64,000 nt of DNA from Ischnura elegans (Eukaryota; Arthropoda; Insecta; Odonata; Coenagrionidae). Location of the stretch: assembly GCF_921293095.1 (NCBI RefSeq), contig NC_060259.1, forward strand, positions 77,062,120 through 77,126,119, given 5' to 3'. Of the stretch, positions 12,209 to 24,320 are shown piece after piece. The notes under the pieces are model-generated. The model was not told the origin of the DNA and ran no database searches. It saw only the letters and a list, made by a program, of their open reading frames with translations. The translations under genes were made by a program, and so were the position numbers. Position 1 is the first letter of the stretch; every line of letters begins with the position of its first letter.

Positions 12209-13240
12209 AGGAAAATCATAATCAAAAAGGTCCACCAAGAATTTCATTGTAAAAGTATACTTGAATTAGGCACAAGGACATCCTTAAGTCAACAGAAAGT
12301 ATTAAGAAATATGGTGAAGTTCATGTTGACCACATTATTTCATTAATCTTTAGGTAATCAATTACTCTCAGGACCAATTGGATGTGCTCTGTTTATAATA
12401 CAACCCATATGCCATTGGAAAACTACTGGAACATAGGCTTATATGCACACACACTCAAATAAACAATTTGATTATTATAAATATGGACAAATGCTGTCAC
12501 TTAGAAAGAAATACTTCAATTTCCAAATGTTACCCTCACATCGCTTTTATTCAGTGTAAGAAGATTTGCACATGCATTCACAATGCTATTCCCAGATACC
12601 GCTCAAAAATCACCACATCATCATCACCAAAACCTCACAACACATTGGAACACCATCACATTCCTTCAATAGAATACCCTGGGAGTATTAAAATTACATA
12701 GGGCAAAAGGCACAATGAAAATGAGAAGAGCCCTTGAGAAGAACCTGAAGTCCATGAGGCACCCTAACCTTTCAAGCTACCTCTTGAGCAAAACAAAATG
12801 GACACAACAGAGAAACAATTCAATTAAACACTAATTTACCTATAATAATTGAAATGACATTCAGCACATTTCTAAGAATGGCTACAAAATTTCAGCATGC
12901 CTTAATATCACTCATTTATGGTGTAATATAACAATGAAGGAAGCATCGACACAAGATTAAGATATTCACATGCCTAAAATGAATGCAAACACTAAGATGC
13001 AATACACCATTGCGACGAATAAAAAGGATGTAGTTAATTTAGGGTAGTTAAGTTTCTTCATTTATCTTAACAAAGTGCTCATAAAATAATCATCTTAATT
13101 TAAAAAAAATCAACCACATCTCTTATAAACCATACATTCAACTAGGTACTTTAAAAATTCTAATACATGTCCAGGCAACAAGAAATGCTGACAAGAGGGG
13201 CAAAATGAAGATCCAGTACCTCATTCATTTAAGTGCCACA
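12209..13240. other. downstream of SSR4, no gene seen
   Basis: AT-rich sequence beyond the likely SSR4 polyadenylation site. No supported gene. Confidence 0.35.
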
Positions 13241-13246
13241 TTTATT
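13241..13246 (-). terminator. polyadenylation signal of SSR4
   Basis: AATAAA on the minus strand, about 250 bases beyond the SSR4 stop codon. It is followed downstream by TG/T-rich sequence at about 13170-13200, as expected for a cleavage site. This would give a 3' UTR of roughly 270 bases. Confidence 0.55.
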
Positions 13247-13496
13247 GGTTTTCAACAATTTTCATATTCAATATGAACAAAATTAGATAGTCATTTAGTA
13301 ACATTGAAGCAATTTCATGCTCCATTCATCAAATGTCAGTGGGAAAAAGAATGAGTGTAGTTGATCCCCGCATGAACTCTCATTCCAATCATGATGGATT
13401 GCGCCAGAACTAGGAGATGGCATGAATGGAATCGAAACAGATGTGCATTTGACCACAAGCATGACACAAGATTGCTTGCACCACTAAAATGGTCCC

Positions 13497-15542
13497 TTAT
13501 GCAAGAAGTTTTGACTTTGCGGTGAATGCCAAATACCAAACCAAAGCAGCCAGCATGACAGCCATGAATTCGGAATTAACCCATGGTCCTTGATAAGCAC
13601 CAGGATGATTGACAACAATCGTAACCAATGGTTTGGCACTTGAAGTGTCTTCATTATTCCTTAGGAGTTTCCTGAGAGTGGCATAGCCATCTTCATCATA
13701 TAGATGCACAGGAACATCCCCAGTGTGTGCACTGCTTATTTCTTCTGTCCAACTGACCTAAAATTAAGTGATAGCATAGTGAGTAAAGTTCACAAAAGAC
13801 TATTATTATTTTTAAATTTATCTTTGCTGCCCCAAATACAACACGCACAAGGCCTCTCCAGTGGGGAAATCTATATGAAACACATGATGAACATATGTAG
13901 TTTTAGAAACAAAAAAATGAACTGATGCAGCTACATGGGAAAATGATAGAATATCTACAGCAAGTGCCACAAAATTGTAGTTTTGGACATTATTGATTGG
14001 TTAAAGGAGTTACCTTTCCTGGTACAGATGAATGAATGAGCAATGATGTATGCCAACAATTAGACAAATAAGTTTTCCTGGATATAATTAGACAAATTCA
14101 CATGAATGGTATTGATATTAGATATTGCGCTCACCCTATCCTGATGCACACACATTCATAGGAAATACATGAATCACCAAACCAGACAGCATAATACAAG
14201 TAATTCAATCGACCCTGGCTTGTAAAAACAAATTAAGAACCAGCCAATGTGTATTAAGCAAGCCATGTTGACTATAAAACCACAGATAAAATCTAGCAAT
14301 TCAAGTACCCTTACCACTACTGGTGGCATTGCCTTCATTTTGCTATTGGTACAATTTCAGCACTAATATAGCATTTCTCAAAGGTTTTCCATGAGTCCTT
14401 TTAAACATTAATAAATAAATATAAATGCCATTCTATATATGCAATAAAACATGACTAATAATGCCATGGCATCAGAGGAACAACTGCGGCTGAAAATAAT
14501 TGGTGAATTTAAATGAGTTATGTTCTGTTCTGAAGGTAATGGTTCAGAAATAGCCTATTTGCAATTCACCTTTACTTGACTGGGAATTGAATAAGGTGTT
14601 ATGTTCACTTTCGGTGTTGCAAAGAGTGCCGACAATTGCTGTTGAAATTAAAACTTAGTTACAGCTCGCATATGTAATGATCTTCATACAGGTTGGCGAT
14701 TAAGCTTGCTTAAGGGTTGCTATAACTCTGTATCCACGACGTGTCAAGCTAATAAAAGAATCTTGTCTCCATGAGTAAAGCTTCTTTGAAGCCCGATTCC
14801 AGCTGAATTAGCACTACTTAAGCAGTAATGAAGCAGCAATACGAAGGAAGTGGCAGTTAACATCCGTCTAAAAATAATTTAACTTACCTGGTATCTACCG
14901 TTTCCTTCGGGTCCGATTCTCGCTGTGGGCAGTGTGACACCTAAAAGGTAAAGGAGATAAAATTACTGGCATACCTGATTATCAATAACCGGCGGATAGA
15001 GCACCGTAACCCAATATAAAGGTAACTACTAAGAACTTCATATTAACTATATAACAACTAGTACCTCACATTATATATAAATGACCAAATAAGCAGAACT
15101 TAAAATTCACCCACCTACATATGGGAGATTACAACTGACCCTAAATTACAATTTGTTTAAAAATAACGGGGAAAAATAATTTTACCAACGTGTAAACAAA
15201 CGATTAACCGTGAAATCCGGTACTTCAAGGCATAAGGAGAAAGAAAATTCTCCCTTGAATCTATAACTAAATCGGTAACAAATTGAGTTTACAGGAAAAC
15301 TGATTACATCCGAAAAAATACCCACACTTACCATTAACTTCCGCATACAAAGGCAAACGATCCTTCTCAGCTCCATTTGAACACTTCAGAGTGAACTCAG
15401 ACACATACGCTATGCTAGTTAAAACTGTAGCATCTTGGGTCGTAAATGTAGTCGCCGACACTTCTGGGTTAACACACTGCTTTCCTAAAGTTAATGTAAA
15501 TACTACGAAGATAACAGAAACCCCCAACTGAAGCCTAAACAT
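13497..15542 (-). CDS. SSR4: translocon-associated protein subunit delta (SSR4)
   Basis: TRAP-delta is a single-pass ER membrane protein of the TRAP complex, which sits beside the Sec61 translocon and helps secretory proteins enter and fold. Three exons join in frame: 15542-15332, 14940-14888 and 13757-13497, all GT-AG (phase 1, then phase 0). They give 174 residues, against about 173 in human SSR4. Residues 1-20 are a signal peptide. The lumenal domain holds Cys23 and Cys54, which match the family disulfide. Family motifs are TTQDA, FTLKCSNGA, PLYAEVNG and LRNNED, and the membrane helix is about 152-167 (MAVMLAALVWYLAF), followed by a short tail ending KSKLLA. No residue looks missing, so I judge it functional. 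Confidence 0.96.
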
Positions 15543-15830
15543 TTTGAATTTCTAATATAGATCACACTGTGCGAGAAGATTCAGAGTAGCTCTAGCACTT
15601 TCGCCACAGTCTCCACAACTTATGAGGGCAACACAACCACGAACAACGTGTCTTCAGCGGCTGACCACGTACACCAACGTCAACGTATACCGCTAACCCC
15701 GTAAATCGCTTTTCGTTTGTCATGGAGCGAACTTCGGATTGTAGATAGATACGCCCAAACTCCGACCAGAAACGGCTCGAATCGATGACATCACACTGTT
15801 AATGTTTTCACCTGAGGAACCTATTCACGA
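15543..15830 (-). promoter_or_regulatory. SSR4 5' UTR and promoter region
   Basis: The only CpG- and GC-richer stretch around SSR4, directly upstream of its start codon. It holds several CACGT cores (GACCACGTAC, AACGTCAACG), similar to the ACGTG core used by unfolded-protein-response factors. Such control is known for TRAP genes in other animals; here it is inference. No clear TATA box. Confidence 0.4.
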
Positions 15831-16299
15831 CATGTTTAGGAGCTATTTGCGTGCGTTGCGCATGCGCAGCGCGATTCGAATGTGTAGATGTTGGAATCGA
15901 GGGTATTTGAGAGGTAAATTTTCATTTTAGACAGCAATTTTGCGTTTTTATTTTCGGTTTGAGGGCGGTGGTAATGGAAGTAATGGTGAGCGACTTCTAC
16001 CACAAATGAAAATCGCCTTGCGGAAATGCACACTACCAAAATGGCGATTTTCGTCTTTGAATTTTTTATTTTAAATAAGAGGAACACTATCAGTATTTCC
16101 TAACATGAATAATTTGAAAATAATTTTTCCATATAGCTTACGTAACTTCGATATCCATGTACTTTACTGCACCTCGGAAATTGAGATCTACTTTTCGTCC
16201 ATTTAAAAATCAAAGAATGGGGAAAATTTCTTAAAAAAAACCTATTTGGCAATGCGAAGATGTCGTTTTATCTAAAAAAAAACAGTGAAGTGCACAAAA
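15831..16299. other. upstream flank of SSR4, no gene seen
   Basis: No supported coding segment on either strand. The first part keeps a few CpG-rich motifs (GCGCATGCGCAGCGCG near 15858), and the remainder is AT-rich. Confidence 0.35.
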
Positions 16300-16450
16300 T
16301 ATTTTGGCCATGACGAGACGGAGAAGATGACCGTTTCGGCTTTCTCATAGTTTTCCGGGTGTTCTTCTTCACTCTTTCGACCGTAGGAACTTGGCCTGAG
16401 GATGACGCGGGGTGTCGAAACCACGGTAGTGATCTAATAAATATTTTATG
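16300..16450 (+). mobile_element. Penelope-like element tail (fragment)
   Basis: Contains GGCCTGAGGATGACGCGG, then GTCGAAACCACGG and AATAAATATTTTATGTGGAA. The order 'cctgaagatg - gtcgaaac - taataaa - gtggaa' is the usual 3' tail of Penelope-like retroelements. No coding part is attached. Confidence 0.5.
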
Positions 16451-16556
16451 TGGAAAAACATAGTTTAATTTTCATTCAACTAAACGTTTACGTTAACAAA
16501 TTTTAATGAATCAGTGTTGTATTCGAATTAACAATGAGTAAAACGATATATTACAG

Positions 16557-16856
16557 CAGGGGCGCAGCTAAGAGTTAAGGCTAGGGGGGTTTTAGGAGCA
16601 AGTAATACTTAGGAGTGTGGGGGTATTGCATACCCGCAGGGGTAAGCAGGAGTAGTGGGGGCCGTCCTCCAGAAAATTTTTAAGAATAACGGTTCAAACG
16701 GGCGAGTTTTACGGCTTTCTGAGGGATAGTTGATTAATCCTAACACTATGCTATAAGTAATACTGATCCATTAAGTAAAATGGATTAAAGTTAAAAATTT
16801 CTACGAGCTCTGTGGGGTGGGTTTTATCCCCCAAACCCCCCCTCGCTGCGCCATTG
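16557..16856 (-). repeat. hAT-type MITE family A, copy 2
   Basis: CAGGGGCGCAGC at the left, CTGCGCCATTG at the right, flanked by a perfect 8-bp target duplication TATTACAG (16549-16556 and 16857-16864). It has the G-run/C-run ends and inner family sequence. Confidence 0.92.
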
Positions 16857-16864
16857 TATTACAG

Positions 16865-17567
16865 GACCAATGGAGATTCGATAGAATTTCATACAAATCC
16901 CAAAAGTTCAGCGTTATACCTTTTTTTACGCCGATAGTAGTCCAGAGAAGAACTGTATGTATTGGCATTTGTATGCAATAGGAATAGGACTAAATAACCT
17001 GCCAAAGGTAAATACTTTAAAATTAACTTCATTTGCGTCTTGATTAAGTCATCAAATATGTATACCCACATTTGTCATGCGAATAATAAATAAATTGTCT
17101 TGTGCTTTCCAGTGATACTTTTAAGCCAATGTCAATGGCTTCAGAAAAATCCCTAGCTTTTTTAAAAATAAATTTCTCATTGGAGATAGCTCTTTTTCCC
17201 TGAATAGCGCAAAAATCCAATATAGCTGTTTCACTCTTTAAAAAGTGTTTTCATTTTAATTCTTATTAAGAATTTCTGTAGTCTTTCCAATGTGTTAAGG
17301 AATCTTCGTATCACTTATAGAAATAGAGGCGACTCAAGCAATAATTTTGTGTAGGTGACAAAAGCAATATATCTGTCTATATGCGAAATATATCTGTCAA
17401 AATGCATATTGACCAGAGATATTAAACGATGTATTTATCCTCTGTGAGGCTAGTTTTGCTGGAGGATATTATATTGGAGTTCTACTATTCAATACACCTG
17501 ATAATTCATTTACCCGGTTATAAAATTTTATGGAGGTCCCACAATCTTCTTTTCTTTCAAAATCTCA
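16865..17567. other. no gene seen
   Basis: AT-rich, without supported genes or recognised repeats. Confidence 0.4.
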
Positions 17568-18234
17568 AATAGGGTGGTTTCCTATTATTTTTTTATTGGC
17601 TAAATCGAAATATTATTACTCCTGGAGTACGTATTTCACGCTTTTAGATTTTTAAATGACGATATCTATTTTTCGCGATTAAATGAAAAGTGAAAATTTT
17701 CAAGCGCGCGAAAACGCGACGGCTAAGTATGAATGCCGGGAAAACTCCGTGTAACGTCGTTCTGGTTCCCGCTGCCGCAACTGAGGTGACCTTGGGGCGA
17801 GGCTTTGAGCGCTAATACGACGCAGGATGCTAGCAGGTAGCAGAGTACCCTGCTGGCTGATAGCGCTTGGCTTAAATAAGGATTATTCATACCTTATCAA
17901 ACGAAGAAAACTTTCCGACCTTAGCCAGTTTTAAAAGGTGATTATTAAGACATGTTTCCCTGAGCTCTGTGCCTCATGCATGCATTGGTAATCTCAGACG
18001 ATGTAAAACTCCTATCTACTCGTATAGAAACTAGGTCCCTGTGACGTCACGTGGAGTGGCATCGCATGGGCGCCAATCTGGCCTTTTTCAAATGAGGTTA
18101 AAATTGACCATTAACATTCGTCTATACTGGGATATCTAAAACTAAGTAATTTGTATATTATGAATACACTAATGGTGGGTAACGAATCGCAATCAATGCC
18201 TTTCGTTTTCTTTGATGAAGGAAACTAAGCTATT
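17568..18234 (+). repeat. MITE family D, copy 1
   Basis: About 667 bp, starting AATAGGGTGGTTTCCT and ending with a slightly changed reverse complement. The inner part is shared with copies at 41967, 43540 and 54071, including a TGACGTCA palindrome, GCGCGCGAAAACGCGACG and a conserved block ATGCCTTTCGTTTTCTTTG before the right end. No target duplication and no coding capacity seen. Confidence 0.88.
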
Positions 18235-18726
18235 GGTAAATCTGCATTCTTGCTGCTGCTGAGGAACTCCAAAACCGAAGCGAACCAAGGAGGTGTGGTA
18301 TGACAGCATTGGCATGATTACATTTTTTAAAGAATTTTTTATTGCACTGACATGCCAGCCCAAACCACCCTTCATTTTTGTACAGGGGTTTGGGGTTCAA
18401 GGTTTCCTTTGTCAGTCTGCCATCCCGAAGAAAGCTTTGATAGGTGTATCAGATTTGATGGTTGTATGGCAGGGAATAAGGGGTCGAATATTACTGATGA
18501 AAATGTGGTCAAGTAGCTATGAGTTTATAATGCCCATCAAGGTACATTTGTAAGCCCACTCTTTCATGGTTAATGACTGCCTGCTGGTCCCATCCATCAG
18601 GTAGCTTCAATGCAAGCATTCACCGCTTGATGCAGTTTTGATAGCTTTTGAGAGATAGCCTCTTCAATGATATCCTTCTTTCTCTTGTAATATTCTCTCA
18701 TTGCACTGATAGTTAGTTCTTTAAGT
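18235..18726. other. no gene seen
   Basis: Short unremarkable stretch between two repeats. An 86-codon open frame at 18293-18553 has no support. Confidence 0.35.
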
Positions 18727-19028
18727 CAGTGGTGCAGCGAAGGGGGGGGTTTTGGGGGATAAAACCCCCCCCCAGAGCTCAGAGAAATTTTTAAGTTTAA
18801 TCCATTTTACTTAATTGGATTGATATTACTAATAGAATAGCGTGAGGATTAATAAAATATCCCTCAGAAAGCCGTAAAACTCACCATTTTGAACCGTTTA
18901 TCTTAAAATTCCACAATTTACTAATCTCGCACCTACCTCTCATCCTGATGGGTATACCATACCCCCACACACCCCGGTATTAGTTGCACCTAAACCTCCC
19001 CCAGCCTTAATTCCTGGCTGCGCCCCTG
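18727..19028 (+). repeat. hAT-type MITE family A, copy 3
   Basis: Opposite orientation to copy 2: CAGTGGTGCAGCGAAGG at the left, GGCTGCGCCCCTG at the right. Flanks CTTTAAGT and CTTCAAGT form an 8-bp target duplication with one change. Confidence 0.9.
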
Positions 19029-19344
19029 CTTCAAGTGTCTTGTACTTCAATGTTTGCGATCCATTTTATTTAAGAATATAATTCAGCGATTGTTCCTCAC
19101 TTCTTAAACACAATCACAGTGATTATTTGCTTTTATACGTAACAAAGAATATATTTGCTTACCTTTAACTGCATATCAATTTAGATGATCTTACTAGTAG
19201 GTAGCATCAAATAGCATCGTTGTTGGATCGTGAGGCTGTGTTTTTTACTTGTAACTGTATAATGGCAGTAATTGAAGGAGAGGCATCAATACACAAGGTA
19301 TTCAACTTGCTTTTTATTTCCTTCGGACTAGTCTAATCCATTCC

Positions 19345-19640
19345 CAGGGGCGCAGCCAGGAATTAAGGCTGAGGGGGGTATATGTGCAACTAATGCAGAG
19401 ATGTTTGGGGTGTGGAATACTCACCAGGATAAGCGGTAGGTGCGAGATTTATAAATTGCGGAATTTTAAGATAAATGGTTCAAAATGGTGAGTTTTACGG
19501 CTTTCTGAGGGATATTTTATTAATCCTTATGCTATTCTATTCGTAATATCAATCCAATTAAGTCAAATGGATTAAACTTAAGCATTTATGAGCTCTGGGG
19601 GTGGTTTTAACCCCCAAAACCCCCCCTTGCTGTGCCACTG
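19345..19640 (-). repeat. hAT-type MITE family A, copy 4
   Basis: CAGGGGCGCAGCCAGGAATT at the left, TGCTGTGCCACTG at the right, with a perfect 8-bp target duplication TCCATTCC on both sides. Confidence 0.93.
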
Positions 19641-19829
19641 TCCATTCCGTAAAAAAAATTTAAAGCTGCCAAAGAGTTTTTACAGAGTGTGATTGGATTT
19701 AGCAGTAGTAATTAATAGTAACATCAAAACTTAATCCTGTTATTCTTTCTAGTCCCGTAAAAGGTAAATCATTAAAACTATCACAATTGAGGTCAATCAA
19801 TTGAATTGAGTCAGCACAGTCAGGTACTA

Positions 19830-20150
19830 TCGTTTTCAAAAGTATGTCACGTTGGGCCATTGGAGTGTTTTCTTTCTTTTAGCGGAGGGCTTCTTGGCAG
19901 GGTTTTCCTATCTTTAGATTTATATTTGGACTCTCCATTTATCTCTTGCCAACGAGTCGCAACTTGGCTGAGTAGGTCTATACTGTGTGTGGTAGTTGCG
20001 GTAAAGTTCTGAGAGGGTTCGAATCTGAAATTATAATACTTTTTTCACTTATTAAAGGAGATTTCCTGAAAATTAACATAATCTATGCAGATGACTCAAG
20101 CAAAAGTTACTACTGAATTTTTTAAATGGCTAAAGTTATTAAAATGATGA
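19830..20150 (+). repeat. tRNA-like repeat family F, copy 1 (SINE-type)
   Basis: Carries a box-A-like TGGCTGAGTAGG (about 19966) and a box B GGTTCGAATCTG (about 20018), so it has a Pol III type promoter layout. The same ~320-bp sequence occurs inverted at 22200-22510. The shared part starts upstream of box A, so either the family has a long leader or the pair are the arms of a larger foldback. Confidence 0.65.
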
Positions 20151-20439
20151 TTTTATCTACACTAACACATTTCTAAAAAGATTCATTGACTGTGCACTGT
20201 GCAAAAGCACCGACGCTTTCCTTTCAGTGAGTGTGGGAACCACTATTAGTATAAGGACCAGGTGGAAATATATTGGTTTCTTCTCATTTTAACCTTGGCA
20301 ACTTAAAAAAAAACCATAGTAAGCTCATTCATCCAACATAAATATATCAAAGCTAACTCCGGGGTTAGTGCCGTTAATAAGTTTGATGATATGGGTGATA
20401 TCAATTGCATTCGTAAGTGTAAATAGTATTTCATCATCA

Positions 20440-22035
20440 TTTTAATATATCAACATCTACATACTACCCTGCAAGCCACCTTAATAGGTGTTTGGCGGGG
20501 GTGTTAGGACACCTGCCGTTTACACACAAAAAGAAACACTGTTACGAAATTACGCCTAGCATTTATTAAGGTCCTTTATTGTGCAGGTGAAAAATGAATT
20601 CTCATACCTATCCGTTCGGTCAAATGTCTCTCTCATTTATTGCATGGGACCTAGAAACGTAGTGAGGCCCTAATATGATGATCCCCACGTCGCTCATAAA
20701 GATATACATTCTCCATTGCTCAAGCAATCTAAGTAAGCCTAGCGTGCAGCCTCTGAGAGTCTTGTGGCTCCCAACCTAATTCGTTTAACATCTGTGTAAC
20801 GCTTTCTGTGCGCCCATAGCAGTATTTGAGTGCAAAATAGCACCTATCTTTCACTTTCTCGTCCAAGAATATTCTCACAATACGCTTGACTAATTCTATC
20901 TTTTTCAGAACTCTGCCTTCACTTTACCTGTCGCTTTTATGTTGAAACTATCCACCGCACATATAAGAGGATAGTTGGACTATCTCCGCAAGAAATGTAG
21001 TGCCATGGATAATTTACTTATACAATGAACAAGTCTTGCCTAGTATAGTAATAATAAATAAAAAGGACCTTTTGAGTAAGTTGTACAGTTTTCTCTGTTT
21101 CTTAAGGACCATCCCAACATTGTTGTTGTACCAGCGAGGTGTTTTACTATCAAACTTAAGTATGTTTGGAATAATTAGTTGATTCCTTGGTATAGAATTT
21201 CTAAGAAGTATTTCCATGATACGTCAGTGTTTTTATTGTCTGCTTTAGCTACGAAGTCCGTGTTCGATTAAGCTTCTTGCCAAATTTAATGAAGTTGCAT
21301 GCATCAAATAAATATTCCGTTTTGGTTTTACCAATTAGTCTACTCCAATTTTTAAGGTTGTAAACATTACTCTGCAAACACTTAAACCGTCAATAATATT
21401 GATTTATGTCATCAACTTATGATGGCTTATCACTAAAAGGCCTTATATTTTATTTCCTCCCATACACTTGCCAAGTGGGTAAATAGTGTCTTAAGTAAGA
21501 TCACGCTAATTTCCCTAGCCTTTGAATTCAGTTTGCAGTGTAAGAATACCAATTTGGGAATAGGAGCTTAAAATTTCCCCTAATAATTATTACACCTTTG
21601 CTGTCTCTGAAAGTAAATGCGGATATTTGATTTTCTAATTGGTAAATAATATCAACTTCGAAGTTTGGAGGTCTATAAAAAGAGCAAACATATTCATATA
21701 TGTACTCCATTTCACTTGTTGTCTAATTGTAGACCATAATCTTTCTATTTCATTGCGGATAATTTCGTGGGCAGTGCTGTGTAAATGTGAATTGCCTGAT
21801 AGAAAAACTCCGCCACCAGTCCTATCCCGTTGATCGCATCTGTAAGTTTTATATGCTGGAGGAAAAGCTTCGCTGTCACTTATATATCCTCTGTAATCCA
21901 ACTCTCAGTTCCTATGAAAATGTCTGCGTCCTGACATTTATGCTCAATTTTTGTGCTCTTATTTTTCATGCTAATGCAATTAACTACGACAAACTTGATG
22001 CCATATTTTGTGGACTGAATTTCGGTTGATTCTTT
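20440..22035 (-). mobile_element. LINE remnant: endonuclease and C-terminal end, RT core missing
   Basis: Minus strand. From about 22020 an endonuclease domain is readable: IKFVVVNCISMKNKSTKIEH, DADIFIGTESWITEDI, then AFPPAYKTYRCDQRDRTGGG, YRPPN and GVIIIRGNF, matching the APE-type endonuclease of CR1/L2/Jockey-like LINEs. At about 20870-20560 the C-terminal end is readable: ALKYCYGRTESVTQMLNELG, RRGDHHIRASLRF and VPCN. It is followed by a tail coding for CCAAACACC and GGTGGCTTGCAGGGTA, common at the 3' ends of such LINEs. Only about 600 bases separate the two parts, so most of the reverse transcriptase is gone. Several in-frame stops are present. Confidence 0.8.
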
Positions 22036-22199
22036 TCCACGCTTATGCTCTAGTGGGCGATTTACACTGGAATTGCCTATTACATTGATTTTATTGCTTT
22101 CCCTGGAGTGCGCGTTTTGGAATCTTTGTTTTTTTTTCTGGCACTACCACTCCTAGGTTAATTTAATGTAAAAATTTTCGTAATTCGAATTACCTCGGA

Positions 22200-22510
22200 G
22201 GCTACTTTTAGTTAAATTACTCAGTCGTTTAAAAAATTCAATAATAACTTTTTCTTGAGTCATCTGTAGAGATTATGTTGATATTCAGGATGTCTCCTTT
22301 AAAAAGTGAAAAAAATTATTATAATTTGGGATTCAAACCCTCCCAGAACTTTACCGCGACTACCGCGCACTGTATATACCTACTCTGCCAAGGAGCGATG
22401 TGTTGGTAAGAGATAAATGGCAATTCCAAATATGAATCTAAAGATAGGAAAACCCTGACAAGGAACTCGAAAGAAAACACTCTGACGGCCAAACGTGAGT
22501 GTGGACGTGT
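22200..22510 (-). repeat. tRNA-like repeat family F, copy 2 (inverted)
   Basis: Reverse-complement copy of 19830-20150. On the minus strand it reads TGGCAGAGTAGG (box A) and GGGTTTGAATCCC (box B). The two copies enclose the LINE remnant. Confidence 0.65.
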
Positions 22511-22559
22511 GAAACCCAGTACATTCTATCCGCTAATCTTAATTCTGATTGGGCTCATG

Positions 22560-23387
22560 TAATGGTGCAGCCAGGGGGTTCGGGTGATAAAACCCCCCCC
22601 TCTGAGCTGAGAGAAGTTTATTTAGTTAAGCTAAGAGAAATTTTTTAAGTTAAGGTGGCTAGGTCCATTTTAATAAATTTGGATCAGTATTACTTATAGA
22701 ATAGTGCAAGGATTAATCAAATATCCCTCAGGAAGCCATAAAACTTGCCATTTTGAACCAATATTCTTAAAACTTTTCTGGAGGAGGGTCCCCGCAACTC
22801 CTGCTTACCCTGGCGGGTATGCGATACCCCCTCATCCTTAAGTATTAATTGGGCCGAAAACCCCCCTGGCCCAAGGCCGTAGCCAGAAAATATCTTTTGG
22901 GGGGGTTCATGGAATAGGAGACAAACATAAAATTATTTTTATAAGATAATTAAAATAGCGTATACGGTTAAATATACATATTTATTATAAACACTTAAAG
23001 GAAAATATATTATTATAAAATTGAATTTAGCCTTCTAGCTTTCTTTGCAGTGAACAAATGAATTAACTCCTCGGTGTCAAAGTCAATTCTGCGGTCCCTC
23101 AGGAGGCTCATAAGTCACTCACCTCTCTACTAATTCACAGCACTATTATTTCACACACTGCACTACAACTACACACACTGCACCTACAAATTCGCTTATA
23201 TAATTATTGACTTAAGTCGCATTGGCCTACTAGATGTCCCTGGGCCGCTATATAATATCGTCGTGTGAGCACCAAGCAAGCATAAAGTATCTATTTATTT
23301 TTTTCATTTCGGAGGGAGGATCAATCCCCCTTGATCCCCCCCCTGGCTACGGCCTTGCCCTGGCCTTAATTCTTAGCTGTGCCCTTG
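22560..23387 (+). repeat. hAT-type MITE family A, copy 5 (interrupted by family B)
   Basis: The left end TAATGGTGCAGCCAGG and the right end GCTGTGCCCTTG belong to one A element. Its flanks GGCTCATG and GGCTCCTG are an 8-bp target duplication with one change. A family B element sits inside near the right end. Confidence 0.88.
22872..23357. repeat. hAT-type MITE family B inside copy A5
   Basis: 486 bp with inverted ends CAAGGCCGTAGCCAG and a perfect 8-bp target duplication CCCTGGCC (22864-22871, 23358-23365). The insertion interrupts the A element, so B is the younger of the two. No coding capacity. Confidence 0.92.
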
Positions 23388-23639
23388 GGCTCCTGCAGTT
23401 TGACTCCAGCGTGGGTGGCTAGGTCGCATCCACCTCCGCCCTCGACGGCTCATGATGGCATACGAGTGAAGGATGCAGGTCGCTTTATGTGCCAGCCTCA
23501 CAAGTTTTCACGACCCAGCCCCATTAGTTGAGTGGGACTCCTGGGTGTCTACATACTTTTGAAAGCGGTAGTACATATATAACCATGTAATTGCATGAAT
23601 CCAGTGTGGTGCTTCAGTCATAATAATTTTCTTGACTGT

Positions 23640-24320
23640 TATTCTACTAATAGCCAAAAAGCCATGGTCACATAAGAGTAGTACAACTTCATACATTAGG
23701 ATGGTTAGTTCTCAATAAAAATAAACAGACCCTTGCTGTTTTGGATTTTTCTATTCAAGAAGAAGCAATAATTTAGTTTCACAGATGCACTTTCACAAAT
23801 AAGTAATAAGTCTTAAATCCTTTGAAATATAACCCACAAGTCATATGTGGTCCAATGACTTGTGAATCATTATGGTCATAGGTGGATTTAGGGTGGGGGA
23901 CTGGGGCATGTGCCCCCCCAGACGTTTAATGAATAGATAAAATTTTTAAGACAGTTATCATTATATGTTCATTTTATTTTGTACCTCAATCATTTAATGT
24001 AATATTAACAACTTTCAAACCAAAATAAAGAGAATGTTTTCTACAGTAATTGTTGCATATTTTTTAATCTCAAAAATGAGAGGACCTATTAGACCCTTGT
24101 GCCCCCCCATAAAAAATCCTGGATCTGCCCCTGATTATGGTATAAACTTATGGTGTGACGGGAAGATTAGTTACACCTGCACTCCAAAATCTAAACCTCT
24201 AAAGGAGGCAGTCAATGTTTGCTAGGTCTCAGTGTTGATGTATAAAATGTGATCCGTTATCGTAATTATCACATGTCTCAATACAGCTAGATTAGGATAA
24301 AAATGGCCCTAAAAAGTTCC
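23640..24320 (+). repeat. low-copy direct repeat, copy 1
   Basis: Shared with 29270-29543 plus 32383-32530. Matches include AATAGCCAAAAAGCCATGGT, CTTGCTGTTTTGGATTT, ATATAACCCACAAGTCATAT, AGTGTTGATGTATAAAAT and AGCTAGATTAGGATAAA. This copy is interrupted by MITE I1; the other copy is uninterrupted at that point. It lies just beyond the 3' end of the trefoil gene. Confidence 0.75.
23877..24133 (+). repeat. hAT-type MITE family I, copy 1
   Basis: Ends CATAGGTGGATTTAGG and, inverted, CAGGGGCAGATCCAGG, with a perfect 8-bp target duplication ATTATGGT (23869-23876, 24134-24141). The paralogous segment near 29500 shows the empty site. Confidence 0.92.

Noticed and set aside
19960-20035. tRNA gene (also its inverse near 22340-22400)
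   Set aside because: Repeated with long flanks and no acceptor pairing, so a SINE-type repeat.
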